The notes under the pieces were generated by a model. It was not told the DNA's origin. It was given only the letters and a program-made list of their open reading frames with translations, and did not search any database. 64,000 nt of DNA from Brachynemurus nebulosus (Eukaryota; Arthropoda; Insecta; Neuroptera; Myrmeleontidae). Each line of letters opens with the position of its first letter. The first letter of the stretch is position 1. Of this stretch, positions 1 through 12,103 are shown piece by piece. The stretch is taken from NCBI GenBank assembly GCA_035578155.1, contig JAPWDM010000023.1, forward strand, positions 4,662,154 to 4,726,153. The letters run 5' to 3'. The position numbers and the translations under genes were made by a program.

Positions 1-416
1 CGTCGATTAATCTATTTGTCAAGTGCCATTTTATGTTACCATATTCTTACGTCAGTAATCAGTAAAAGGAAAGAACGGAAAGAATCTATTGAATCTGGAG
101 AAATGTCAAATTATACTTTACATCAACAAACGTTTATGGCAACTAGTTCTAAATTTCAAGAAAATACAAAGGATTAATGTAAAACTAAATTTTCTAAATT
201 TTGGTTATCTAGGTTATTATTTATGCAATAAATTTTATGTACAATTAATATAATTAATAAATACATAATTCGATTCTCTTTTGTACGTATTTTGTATAAA
301 TACCTATGTATTTTCCATATTTTCATTTGCAACATTGGTCCAATGAAAAGCATCTGTTAAGTTAGCTGTGACAATGATATTTTCGAATAAAATTAAAGAT
401 GACTACGTAACTTTTA
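1..416. other. Non-coding flank, nothing recognised
   Basis: AT-rich sequence with no convincing open reading frame, splice pattern or repeat boundary that I can see. Confidence 0.5.
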
Positions 417-853
417 GGCCCGATCCACATTAACGCCCCGTTGTCGGTACGATATCGCTACGCTCCCGATTCGATAAAATATTCTTACACAAGAAACAAT
501 GAGTATTCACATCATCCCTCCGATATTATTCGCGATCCAGTCCCGCTCCAATACCAATACCACTGTCCACAAAATATTACCAAGTAATATTTTATCGGAA
601 ATTAGAGCGGTATCAGACTTGTTATGACTTGTACCTATAGTGTAAACACTTTTTTGATTCCACTCCGCTCCGCTTGCATTCAGTTGTTATGAAAAGATAT
701 TTGTATCGCACTGGGAGCGTACCGAGAGCGGCATTATAATGCGAATGGAGAACGAATAGGTACCAGAATGGTATCAGCACTGTAATGTGAACACAACAAG
801 ATTATATCGGAGCGGGAGCGTACCGTAATCGGCACTATAGTGTGGATCGGGCC
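417..853. mobile_element. PIF/Harbinger-like MITE (GGCCCGATCCACA ends)
   Basis: The 437-bp segment begins GGCCCGATCCACA and ends with its reverse complement, and is flanked on both sides by TTA (414-416 and 854-856). The subterminal parts are also loosely inverted (CGGTACG...CGCTCCCG on both arms). A 3-bp TTA duplication with GG-starting ends is the habit of PIF/Harbinger non-autonomous elements. No coding sequence is inside. The class assignment is inferred from TSD length. Confidence 0.75.
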
Positions 854-1745
854 TTAGTTTAAATACAATACAAAACTGTATGTACTTAACACGTTGACAA
901 ACGCGGTACGGCGTCTAATGAAACATGACTCACTACGACACAACGTTGTACCGCGTCGATTCCATATAAAGTGTACACCAATAAGGCACATAAACAAACG
1001 TAGCTTGCTCTTCATAGCCGCAGTGATTGTGTGCTACAATACGTATCATACGTATTGTGCAGCACACCAAATACCTTTGGTTATTACTGTGCTTAAAGCG
1101 AGCTTATGTACATTATAACAATTATCGGTGTACCTATTATATGGTGTATCAGTTAAGCGTTTCGTCATAATTCTTTATGATCGTCAATATGGTCAATATG
1201 GTAATATGAATTCAAATAAATAAATAAATACAATGTCACAATTTTTTTAACGGCTTAACAATTGCAGAAAAAAACATTAAAAACAAGTCCAAACTATTAT
1301 TAGATGCTCAGAGTTTTGTCATTAGTCTGGAATTTGTCTACTCGTATTTTAACCAAAAATCATTTACATATCTGTTAGTAAATCATATTTCTATACTCAC
1401 CTTTTAAATTGAATCTAGTTCAAGGGAAGAAAAGGCGGATTCATTATAATTTATTAACTTAACCATGCTTATAACATTTATTTCAATTTTTGAAGTTGAA
1501 ATTCTTTAATAATAGACAAACGATATTTTTTTTTTATTTATCCATTCAAGGATTTATCAAAATTTTTGGTTTTTGTTTTTATTTATTTATTTATTTTTAG
1601 AAATAACAACAATAACAATAAATAATAGCGAAATTTTAAATTAATTAATTTTTCATCAAATTTATCTCTGTAAGTAATTTAGATACAACCAATGTCATGA
1701 ATTTGATCACATACAAAATTAATGTAAAATAACTCATGAAAGTTT
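854..1745. other. Intergenic stretch, no gene seen
   Basis: A 74-residue open frame at 894-1118 has no recognisable motif and sits in a GC-richer patch that reads like an old repeat (CG-rich inverted words near 905 and 945). The rest is low-complexity AT-rich sequence. The 3' untranslated part of the MICOS gene probably ends here; TTTATT at about 1750, an AATAAA on the minus strand, is a candidate polyadenylation signal. Confidence 0.4.
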
Positions 1746-2005
1746 TAAAATTTATTTTGAATTATGTCAATATACATAGCTAGCCAGTTTTGTAATTAGA
1801 CTATAATTTAATAAATACATAAATTGAATTTGCATACAGTTATAACACTATGTCAGAGAAATTCCACCAGGGGATTTCAATAAGTAGTTTCAAAATCTGA
1901 AAATAAATATTAGTATTTAATACTGATACTTAATTTAATAAACTACTTTAACTTACCTTTGTATCGTGTTAGTAGTTTTCTACCTTTTCAAAGTGACTGA
2001 ATCTT

Positions 2006-4480
2006 CTACTTGCTTTTTTCCTAAAATCAATTCATTTTACTTGATAAGAAATTGTAATATTCATTGCCAAGTACACACATACAATCAGAGCCGGATTTAC
2101 ATAAGTTCATTTGGGGCACGTGCCCCGGGGCTTTCACAAAATTAATAATGAACCCATCAAAAGAGGAATAGAGCACGATGAATAAACGCTTTTTTTGCTC
2201 GTCAAACCTATTTTTCAGGAAAATTTGGAAATTTTCGGAGATTTCCTTGTTGCCTTAGTTGGGGGCTCCACATGCGAAGTGCCTCGGGGCCTCCATATGC
2301 GTAAATCCGGCCCTGTATACAATAAAGGTTTGCATACTGAATAAATGTAAAAGCAGGGACGATTAACACTTTCTATACTTTTTCGGACGTTAATATACTT
2401 ATGTATTTAAAACAGACAAAAAAATGTTATCATGCTATAATATGGTTCTTATAGGGTTCATTTGCACGGGAGCTTGAATAAGCGTTCTGTTATTAAAACC
2501 AGGGCTGGGCAAAATGGTTCATATATGTATATAGAAACCATTTAAAATAAAAAATGAAAAATAGTTTTGCTGAACATATTTAAAATAGAAAATGGAAAAT
2601 AGCTATTTAAAATGGATTATTAAATGCAAAATGCTTTTTTTTACTTTAAATTTATTTTATAAATTTTTTAATTCATTATTTTATACTAAAAAAAAAAAAA
2701 AAAAAATTACTAAAATATCAAACGTAATGAAATTAAATAAGGGCAGCCTTTTCAGAAAATTTTGTAAAGTTTACATGATATGAAAACGAAATTTAACTCT
2801 TGAAATTAATATTGTTACTTAAAAATATTGTAAAATTTAATTCAACCTTTAATACGTTACGACTGCGACTTCCAAATTATGAAAAACATCTATAATACAT
2901 TTCACTTAAATTTAACCATGATTCATCACTTATGAATTTAAAGAATTTCCGTTTTCTTGGCTTTATCTCTTTCATTACTACACTTGCATAAATTTTAAGT
3001 TTACAGTTTGTTTTTAGAAAAGAATAGAAGATTTATTTGTTTCGAATAAAAGTATTATTTAATTATTTAAAGATGACTCATGCTCAATTGTATTTGAAAT
3101 GGGGTATACCTACTCGAAATACCAAAACATTTCTTACCAACGTGTCTTGAAGTTAATAGCACACAACGTGACTCATAAAAGTTTGACTTAAGAGAACTGC
3201 AGCTCTAGTAACAAATTTAACTCAACGTTGCAACTCGTTATGAAAAATTTGAACCAACTGACTCATAAGGGTCATACATGTGCATATAAATTTGAGTATA
3301 CATGTATTTTCATTTTAAATGTACAATGGATTTTCATTTTAAATACAGAATGAAAACTGGTTGGACCAAAATTATTTAAAATAGAAAATGCAATAGTTCC
3401 CAGCCCTGATTAAAACAAATATATTACCTTTAGAAAAAAAAAAAGAAAAAGAAAAGAAATCAATAGATCAAAGATTTAAATCACCGGCGTATTTAAGATG
3501 GTTGTTCAGGAAAACTGTCCTTCAACGGAAACAAATATCGGAAATATCATTTTTAAAATATAGGTATAAAGGATATTGAAAAGTTTTCGAAAATTTCCAT
3601 ACATTTCTCAACATCACTTACCTTTGACTCCGATTTGTCACCTAAAATCATATTTTTAACTGAATGAGTCATATCAGATGTTAATGAGCGAAATTCCGAA
3701 AAAGATGTCGGTATAGTTGGTAATGATGGCAATTCTTTTTGTGGATCACCAGGTTTAACTGTATTTTCAATATTACATAATTCATATAATAGTGTTCAAT
3801 ATACTTATTTTAAGTGAACGAATCAACAATTTTAAAGTTCTCCTTTTTTATTTTAAGTTTTCGCACTTTTACGTACCTCCGTAAATGAAGTTATAAGCAA
3901 TGGTTAGGTAACGCTTAGAGCTGTCTGCAGCAGTGTGTGTGTAAACGGCTGCCTCTTTAGGATAACAGACTGCTGCCATTCCTGATGTTCCTAGTGTAGT
4001 ATACAAAATTCTACGGAACATTCCTCCTCGTAATCCAAAAATTAGACCAGTTAAACCACCAAGAGCAATAGCGCCAGTTCGTGGGGCTATATTTTCTTCT
4101 TCTCTCAAATATGCCGTCCATTCTGCAATTGTTAATTATTACATAAAATTTATAATATAGGTAATGAAGGAATTTGAAAGACCTTTTGCCTGATCGAAGT
4201 TAATTTTATTTGTTACTCCATGAAAATAACCAGACACCGTATTTACGGAATTAAATAAAACTTGTCTAACTTCACCGGTCTTCTGTTCGAAAATTGATGG
4301 CGTTGTTTCTACTTCATCTATTTCAGTTTCAATAATATTTTTTTCCTCCACATAAAATGGTAATTGACTAGGACGACATTTTGGTGGAAATTTATTTTTG
4401 TCTTCGGGTGGTTCAAGCGCTTCACATTTAACTTTAAGTATGCCAGTAATGCCTATACAAGGTATTAAAATACGTTTCAT
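2006..4480 (-). CDS. MICOS complex subunit, MIC26/MIC27 (apolipoprotein O) family
   Basis: Four exons on the minus strand: 4183-4480, 3877-4122, 3622-3758 and probably 2006-2020; phases agree at every junction and the joined product is about 231 residues. Family members sit in the mitochondrial inner membrane and help hold cristae junctions. Residues 1-19 look like a targeting segment ending in cysteine. Two glycine-rich hydrophobic hairpin segments lie at about 116-133 (GAIALGGLTGLIFG) and 139-154, followed by the family-like CYPKEAAVYT and YNFIYGVKPG. The first intron is only about 60 bp and uses a weak donor (GGTCTTT), chosen because it restores phase. The last intron (1601 bp) carries two hAT elements. 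The final exon adds only four residues before TAG, and a further small intron (about 1901-1957) may split the 3' UTR. The last exon is the least certain part. Confidence 0.85.
2086..2315. mobile_element. hAT-like MITE in the last MICOS intron
   Basis: Ends are CAGAGCCGGATTTAC on the left and GTAAATCCGGCCCTG on the right, an inverted pair. The flanks are an imperfect 8-bp duplication, CATACAAT (2078-2085) and TATACAAT (2316-2323). A CAGGGCCGG-type terminus with an 8-bp TSD fits the hAT superfamily. At 230 bp it is non-autonomous. The interior has GC-rich inverted words (GTGCCCCGGGGC...GCCTCGGGGCC). Confidence 0.85.
2500..3408. mobile_element. hAT-like element, 909 bp, perfect 8-bp TSD
   Basis: Starts CAGGGCTGGG and ends CCCAGCCCTG. 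Flanked by a perfect ATTAAAAC on each side (2492-2499, 3409-3416). The interior has no intact transposase. Its segment 2870-3100 recurs in diverged form at 20165-20415 (same strand) and 54020-54215 (opposite strand), so the family has at least three copies here. It lies in the last intron of the MICOS gene, antisense or neutral to it. Confidence 0.9.
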
Positions 4481-4913
4481 TACCTGTTATAATTAAAATA
4501 ATATTTTTTACTACATCTGACAGTACATAATATTTATTGAATAGTTTATCAATGAAAAATTCACCAAATAATAATTACCCTCATTTCTTTAACTATAATA
4601 TAAAATTATAATTTGTTATCAAGTTTGTTCATAAAATTATTTTAAATTTTAACTCTGACATAATATCGATACTTCCAAGCCTTCCACGTACCCTGTGCCA
4701 ATAGCTATGATAGCTATTCTACCTCTTCTATTACCTATTCCCCATTAGGCTGGTCGTCCATTGAATGCGGAAACGTGCGAAATTTAATTCGGACGAATAC
4801 GCATGAAAACGGATGAAAGCAAATGAACGATCCAAACAGCTGTGAAGTTATAAATCTTATAAATCCTCGTCCACTGAAAGCGTCTCGTTCGTCCGTCTCC
4901 GTGCGTATAATTG

Positions 4914-6505
4914 GTGGCGTTCAATCCGAAAATTTTGTTAGCCTAACGTTAGCTAACAAAGCTTTCACCGTTACAAACCAGAGGGCACTGATTCAAAAAA
5001 TTAATGCACGCTAAATATTTTTTCATGGTTTTTCACGGTATAAATACTTAATTTCTGAAATACAGCCACATTTAAAAATTATGGAATTAAAATAATTAGT
5101 CACCATGTTAGAAATTGTTGTTTTAATATATAACGTGTTAATTTTTTAAATGCGTGCTCTCTGGTTTGTAACGGTGAAAGCTAACGTTAGGCTAAGTGCT
5201 AACTACGTTCTTCCGCCGCTGTTTTATTTTTTCAGTAAAAAAATGTGAAGCATATAAGCGAACTTCATATAAGCGAACAAAACTCCATATAAGCGAACGC
5301 ACTACGTTTTTTTTTTTCCCGCAGCGGAAATAAAAAACGCAAAAAGTTACATTTTTTTGCTGAAAAAAAAACGCGTCATTTTTGTAACTCGTATAAATAT
5401 ATGACAACACGCGCATTTGCGTAATTCAGCGAGCGGTTTTCTTAATTAGTGTGGTTATGTGTCATATTATGATGCACTGATACACAACAGAAATGTATAT
5501 AAAATAAAATTTTAGTCAAAATATCGCCAGATTTGAAATTTTATGGTAAATTTGACCAAAATCTTTCCAAAAAAAAAAAAAAATTTATATGTGATGTAGA
5601 AAAAAGGCTTCAGTATGGGATAAAATTGTAAGGTAAGAACATTGTAACATTTTTGGAAAGAAGTTTGCTCAAAAATAGTAATAAATTGGATTGCATTACA
5701 AGTAAAAAAGATAATTTAGGTTTCATTAAATAAATCTTTTTACAGATACAAAATTATTTAAAAAGAAGATTGGGTAAATCCTTTTAAAATATGTAAATGG
5801 CGGGAGAAAATGAAAAACTATTCACAAGTTTGACATTTTGATAATTAATTTTGAATTAATTTCATTTAATCACAATAGTATTGTATTTTTAAAATAAAAA
5901 AATATTAATATCTTTATTGTTTTGTATTTTTATTTATTTAGTCAATAAAACATACAGAAAATTACGTACAAAAATAGTACAAGCTTAATGAACGTCTTGC
6001 ATTTGATAAAATAGTTAATTTAATAAATTGGACTGCATTATAGGTAAAAAAGATAATTTAGATCTTAGTAAATGAATATTTTCACAAATATAATTATTTA
6101 AAAAGAGTGGGTATTATCTAAAATATGTAAATGGTGGAAGAAAATGGAAATCTGTTCATAAGTTTGACATATTTTGATAATTAATATTGAATCATTTTTA
6201 TTTCTTAATAATATTTTTAAAATAAAAAAGTATTAATATTAAAACATTCAGAATTTTACATAACTATTTTAAAATTATTTTTAATTTTATAACGCCATAT
6301 TGCTAACGTAAAACACCAGTGCAATAAGCTTAACGAACGTCCATTTTCGAAATAATTTTAAGTCCCGCCAATTCCACTACTGGAAAAAAAACGTAGTGCG
6401 TGCTGATGACGCGATTTCAGCTTTTGTGGAAAAACGCCGAGCGGAAAAAAAAAACGTAGTGCGCGCTTAGCCTTAGGCTAACAAAATTTTTGTCCCGAAC
6501 GCCAT
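4914..6505. mobile_element. Long-TIR fold-back MITE 'B' nested in A
   Basis: The arms read GTGGCGTTC...AAAATTTTGTTAGCC at the left and GGCTAACAAAATTTTTG...GAACGCCA at the right. They match the solo copy at 21382-21698 except for a 1.28-kb block inserted in the right arm. Boundaries are good to a few bases. Confidence 0.8.
5190..6472. mobile_element. PIF-like element 'C' nested in B, TTA duplication
   Basis: Begins GGCTAAGTGCTAACTACGTT and ends AACGTAGTGCGCGCTTAGCC, an inverted pair, with TTA on each side (5187-5189, 6473-6475). Length 1283 bp. Subterminal GCGGAAAAAAAACGTAGTGC-type words are also inverted. Inside are two diverged direct copies of a roughly 330-bp block (about 5630-5960 and 6000-6240). 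No transposase reading frame seen. Confidence 0.85.
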
Positions 6506-6660
6506 CATGGCAATATGCGAACAAAACCTATTTTGTTTGGATTTTTTCGCGCGAAGAAGTCCGTTTCATGAGATTTTTTTATTGAGATGAAACTGAAGAT
6601 AAATTACAACTATAACTGTGTGCCTTTACATATTACGTGCCATAAATTGTTTTTTACGTA

Positions 6661-7256
6661 CAGGTAAAGTCTAACATAAGATACGCCTAACATAAAATAC
6701 ACCGCGTTGCGGAAAAGAGATAAAAAAATAGCATTCTTATTCTTTTTATTCGAAAAATTTGACATATTTATTGCACAGTATGATTTTTATTACTAGTAAC
6801 ATAAACATGATATGAGATGTGATTTATTTATTATTTTATTAAACTTGCAATGTTTATTTAATATTAAGAGACAATATGTATGTATCAAGAGTGCGTTTAC
6901 CGGTGATGTAATTTGACATGATGTGTCGAACTGTGAGAACGTAAAATTAAACATAAATGCATAATACATAGTGTGTATGAAAACTGCAGACATAGTACGC
7001 ACTATATATCGATGCGCAATCATTTTTCAACTTGTTCAACCCCTATTTTGCTTAAAATATTTTTTATATTGCGATTTTATTTGTTTTTTTGGCAAGTTTT
7101 GTATTTAACATGTAGAAATAAATTTATTTCTTAACATAATTTTTGAAAATCTTATGTTATATTCCATTGGTCACACCCTGTATACTAGTGCTTGATATAA
7201 AATACACCGAGAGAGAGCCACGTCTGTTGGTGTATCTAATATCAGACCATTTACTG
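6661..7256. mobile_element. TA-flanked element 'D' nested in A
   Basis: Inserted block relative to the intact A copy. It begins CAGGTAAAGTCT and ends in an inverted relative (AGACCATTTACTG), flanked by TA on both sides. This suits a Tc1/mariner-type MITE of 596 bp. The interior holds a second CACCCTGTATAC word that may be the end of yet another element. Confidence 0.65.
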
Positions 7257-7429
7257 TATTTTTATAGTATCTATAGCTTGAGAAAAAAAATTAAAAAGAA
7301 AAATACTGACAAATATTGGGCTAGTGAACGGACAGCAGACATATCATTTCGGACGAACGACAAACGTGCGTAATCGTCTGAATCGAATTTCGCAGTTGTC
7401 CGCAACCAATGAACGATCAGCATTTCTTC

Positions 7430-7780
7430 TATATTCCCTATACGCCTAGTTCTGTATTCATCAAAAAATTTTATTACGAAACTTTTTGTTACGGAGCTTA
7501 CACCATTACAAACTAGAGGGCTATGATTCAAAAAAACTTAATACGCATTTAGATATTAAAAGTACGGTTTCTAACTTAGTGACTATTTGTTTTTTATTCC
7601 ATAATTTTTAGATATGGGTGTACTTCAGAAATTAAGAATTTATTTATACTTACTGTGAAAAATCAGAGAAAAGATTTAAAAATATTTAACGGGCCTTTTA
7701 GTTTTATCAGAGCCCTCTAGTTTGTAACGGTGTAAGCTCTGTTATCAATGATTTGTAACAAATTTTCCTGCGAACATATC
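7430..7780. mobile_element. Diverged B-family copy
   Basis: The words TTACACCATTACAAACTAGAGGGC at the left (about 7500) and GCCCTCTAGTTTGTAACGG at the right (about 7711) form the same inverted arms as the B elements, with the same internal spacing. The termini are eroded. Confidence 0.65.
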
Positions 7781-8439
<659 letters not shown>

Positions 8440-8589
8440 TATACATATTTACAAAAAAAAATGATACAACATTAACAAAAAATTCAATTCTTTTTATTAA
8501 TAAGCGGTCCTTATTAAAATAAAAGTGACCTTGTCTTGTATCAATGTTGGAATGATTGTTTGTCATCGTATTGTGTATTAAATGTTAAA

Positions 8590-9540
8590 TATATTCCCGC
8601 CACCTTTTAATTTGTGTAGGGCCCCCCTATGGAAGTTAAGAGATGAAATTTGGTAAATGGGGCTCATTATCGAGGCACCTCATACTATCAAAGTGGGGTC
8701 AAATTTTGAGAAAATTTTTGATCCGACCCAAATTTTAAGGGGGTGGTGGGGGGCGGAAAAGCAATAAAACTTTTCCAAACCGGTTGGAAATAATATTTCG
8801 GTCAATTATCTACAACATATCCAAAATTCAGCTTCCTAGGATGATTTGGTAGGAGTGGAGGGGGGAAAAACGATTTTCGCTGGATCTAACACCCCCCCCC
8901 CCCAGCCCCCCAGAATTAACGTAGAAGGTTAAAATTTGGTGTGTTGATAAAGTTCGTACCTAGGTTGTGCTTTTTGGAGGTTTTAATATTTTACCCCCAC
9001 CCCCCTCATTTTTAAGCTACAATTTCATGCATTTTCGACGTTTTCGAAGTTTGTACCACTCGCAGAAGGTCACCCAAATAAACCTAGAGGGCTGAAATTT
9101 TGTATTCGGATTGAGTTAGTATCAAGGGGGTGCCTTTTGGGGGTGTCGACTTTTAATCCCTACCCCCACCATTTTTATACCCAAAAGAACATGATTTTTC
9201 TTGTTTTTTAACAGTTTCGTTTGGGTCAAAATCTCCCCAAATAAACCTAGAGGGCTGAAATTTTGTGTACAGGTTAAGCTAATAGCCAGACACTGTTTTT
9301 TGGGGGTTTCAACTTTTAACCCTTACCCCCACGATTTTTACGCCAATATTTCCTTAATTTTTTTGCTTGTTTTCTAACACGTCTAGAGACTCTCTAAGGA
9401 AACCTAGAGGGCTGAAATTTTGTACGTGTATTCAGTTAGTATCCAGCTAGTACCTTTTAGGGAGTCCACATTACTTTTTCCCCCACTTCTCCCATTTTTA
9501 CATCGGAATTGAATGCTATTGTTAAATGTGTTTTAAATGC
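8590..9540. repeat. Diverged tandem repeat, roughly 155-bp unit
   Basis: The phrase CCTAGAGGGCTGAAATTTTG recurs at about 9085, 9245 and 9400, with a weaker relative near 8925 and perhaps 8640. Each is followed by a C-rich or G-rich run (for example 8890-8905, 8995-9005). The units look like decayed tandem copies belonging to a larger interspersed element abutting the next feature. Confidence 0.6.
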
Positions 9541-9667
9541 ATTACTTTTATTCTAAATACAAGTAGGCGAATAGTATATTTAAAAAATTTAAAAAAAAGT
9601 GAATATAATTTTTTAACAAATGAAATACATACATATTAAGTAATTTAAAAATGTTATTAAAGTCACT

Positions 9668-9793
9668 GTTAGCGAATTTCCAAAAGTGAAACTGGAAATA
9701 CGCTATTACAGCAGGTGTCATGACGGGACCTAAGCCCGGGATCATAACAGAAATGTGTTTTGAGGTCCCTAGAATACGAAAATGATATTCACT

Positions 9794-9856
<63 letters not shown>

Positions 9857-11684
9857 GTGTCGCCACGATAACTCTCGAACGAAACGTTTAATGCTTATGA
9901 AATTTTGTGTGCGGACTGGATTCTGAATTGGCTCGGCTAAGTTCGTTAGCCAGACACGTCGGATGCCCAGAAGTAGGTTTTCTGGCCATTTTTTATCATT
10001 CGATCCTATCATAAGACAGTTCGATTTTTACATCGTTGAAAAGGAAATAAAAAATTATGAAGAAAATATTCTTATAGTTTTCTTTCTATTTTAATTATTT
10101 TTCGAGAAAATGTAAATTTTCACTTTTATATTAGTTTTCTTTCTTTGTTAGTCTAATAAGTAATTTATATTTATATCTCAGTTCTTTATGAAGTATAAAA
10201 ATATTTCACTTTTTTATTCAAGAATTTTGTGAGAATAAGTGAAGTCTATTCACATACATGTGTTATAACACACATACATGTATAGAGTTTTGTTTCTCAT
10301 TTATTCCATTATAATTAGCATGGTTCTATCTCAAGTTGAAAAATGAAAATTAAACAGATTTTCTAAGCTAATGTAGTGAAGAATTTTTTTTTTTTGAATT
10401 TTTAAGTAAACAAGAAATTGAAGATTATGTTATGATATAATATTATTAAATATGAAACAAAACAACGTAATATGTACAATGTACATATGTATGCACGGAA
10501 AAATATTTTGAATCGATTTTGAAAATTTTTTCACTAATAATTAATAATGTTAAAAAATTAAACCATTTCAAATGGATTTAAGGTATTTTATGTGAGGTCA
10601 AGGTTTTCGGGACCTAAAAAGGCCAGAAATTAATTAACCAATCGATTTTAAAAATTTTTTCACAGTTAGTAAGTTAAAGTATTTGAATTAATTAATTAAA
10701 TGATGTCCGCAAGAAGCTTACGGACTGCCATAAGTTATATGAGATCCTTAGAACCCTTTTCTTACTGTTAGAGTACTAGACTTGTATGAGTTTCGCCAGG
10801 ATTTACTGATCCCATGATTGTAAAAAATAAACTAAACGACCAATTTTAAAAATTTCTTCACTGTTACAGAGCTAAACTATTTTAGATAGATTTAGAATAC
10901 ATTATGTAAGGTCCGCCAGGGTCCACAGGACCCAAAAGTGTCAAAAATAAACTAACTGACCGATTTTGAAAATTTTTTCACTGTTACAGAGCTAAACTAT
11001 TTTAGATAAATATCGATTACGTTATGTAAGGTCCGCCTGGGTCCATAGGACCCAAAAGTGTCAAAAATAAACTGCCTGATCGATTTTGAAAATTTTTTCA
11101 CTGTTACAGAGCTAAACTGTTTTAGATAAATATAGATTCCGTTATGTAAGGTCTGCCAGGGTCCATAGGATCCAGAAGTGTCAAAAATAAACTAACTGAC
11201 CGATTTTGAAAATTCTTTCACTGTTGGGGAGCTAAGCTATTTTAGATAGATATACATTACGTTATTTAGGGTCCGCCAGGGTCATTGGGACCCAAAAGTG
11301 TTAAAAATAAACTAACCAACCGATTTTGAAAATTTTTTCACTGTTACAAAGCTAAACTATTTTAGATAGATATAGATTACATTATGTAAGGTCCGTCAGG
11401 GTCCATAGGACCCAAAAGTGTCAAAAATAAACTAACTGACCGATTTTGAAAATTCTTTCACTGTTACAGAGCTAAACTATTTTAGATAAATATAGATTAC
11501 GTTATGTAAGGTCTGACAGTGTCAGTGGGACCTAAAAGTGTCAAAAATAAAATAACTGACCGATTTTGAAAATTTTTTTACTATTACCGAGGTAAACTAT
11601 TTTAGATAGGTACAGGTTGTGTTATCTGAGATCCACAACTGTCCTGCGGATGCAAATGCGGCGTAGAATGCTACACAACGGGTT

Positions 11685-11758
<74 letters not shown>

Positions 11759-12103
11759 CATAAAGTCCGCCTAGAATATACGGTCGAGCTGATTTTTGTA
11801 ATAAGGTCCACCGGGATCTTGCAGATCCGAAAACGCCAGTAATAAGCTATCGAACCGATGCTAAAAAATTTCTCACTACTAGAGAACTAAATTATTTTAG
11901 ATGGATACAACTATGCTGCACAAAATCCGTTCGGGTTCTTGGGTCCCCAAAAATACCAAAACTAATTACCCAGCCGATTTTAAAAATTCTTTTACTCTTA
12001 GAAAGCTAAACTATTTTAAATAGGTACAGGTCTTAGATGAGATCCGCCAATGCCCAAGATTTGGAAATTCGCTATGTTATGCAGATGCTGCGACAGGGGT
12101 ATT
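9668..12103 (+). mobile_element. 2.4-kb satellite-bearing repeat 'R', copy 1
   Basis: Nearly the whole segment reappears inverted at 56640-59150, ending at the shared word GCGACAGGGGTA (12091-12102). Internal order: a conserved 340-bp block, (TA)n at 9799-9853, a unique part, a roughly 120-bp tandem array from about 10795, another (TA)n at 11689-11756, and two more units. TAGCGAATTTCCAAA at 9670 is inverted at 12060-12074, but copy-to-copy identity extends beyond it, so these are not the outer termini. No transposase or polymerase frame is visible, so I leave the class open. Confidence 0.8.
10795..12060 (+). repeat. 120-bp tandem array inside R
   Basis: Units of almost exactly 120 bp repeat from 10795 to about 11640: GGTCCGCCAGGGTCC, GGACCCAAAAGTGTC, ACCGATTTTGAAAA, TTTTTTCACTGTTACAGAGC, TATTTTAGATA. 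Adjacent units differ by a handful of bases. After a (TA)n tract two more diverged units follow (11760-12060). Confidence 0.9.

Larger units (their letters stand above)
4748..7421. mobile_element. Outer PIF-like MITE 'A', copy 1, split by nested insertions
   Basis: The left end GGCTGGTCGTCC and following about 165 bp match the intact copy at 16474-16938 read in reverse. The match stops at about 4913, resumes at about 6506-6660, stops again, and resumes at about 7259, ending with a decayed inverse terminus at about 7421. Removing the two inserted blocks leaves about 486 bp, close to the 465 bp of the intact copy. The left flank is TTA; the right duplication is decayed. Confidence 0.8.

Noticed and set aside
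10795..11640. CRISPR-like regular array
   Set aside because: The units are 120-bp diverged satellites without constant repeats and unique spacers, inside an interspersed eukaryotic element.
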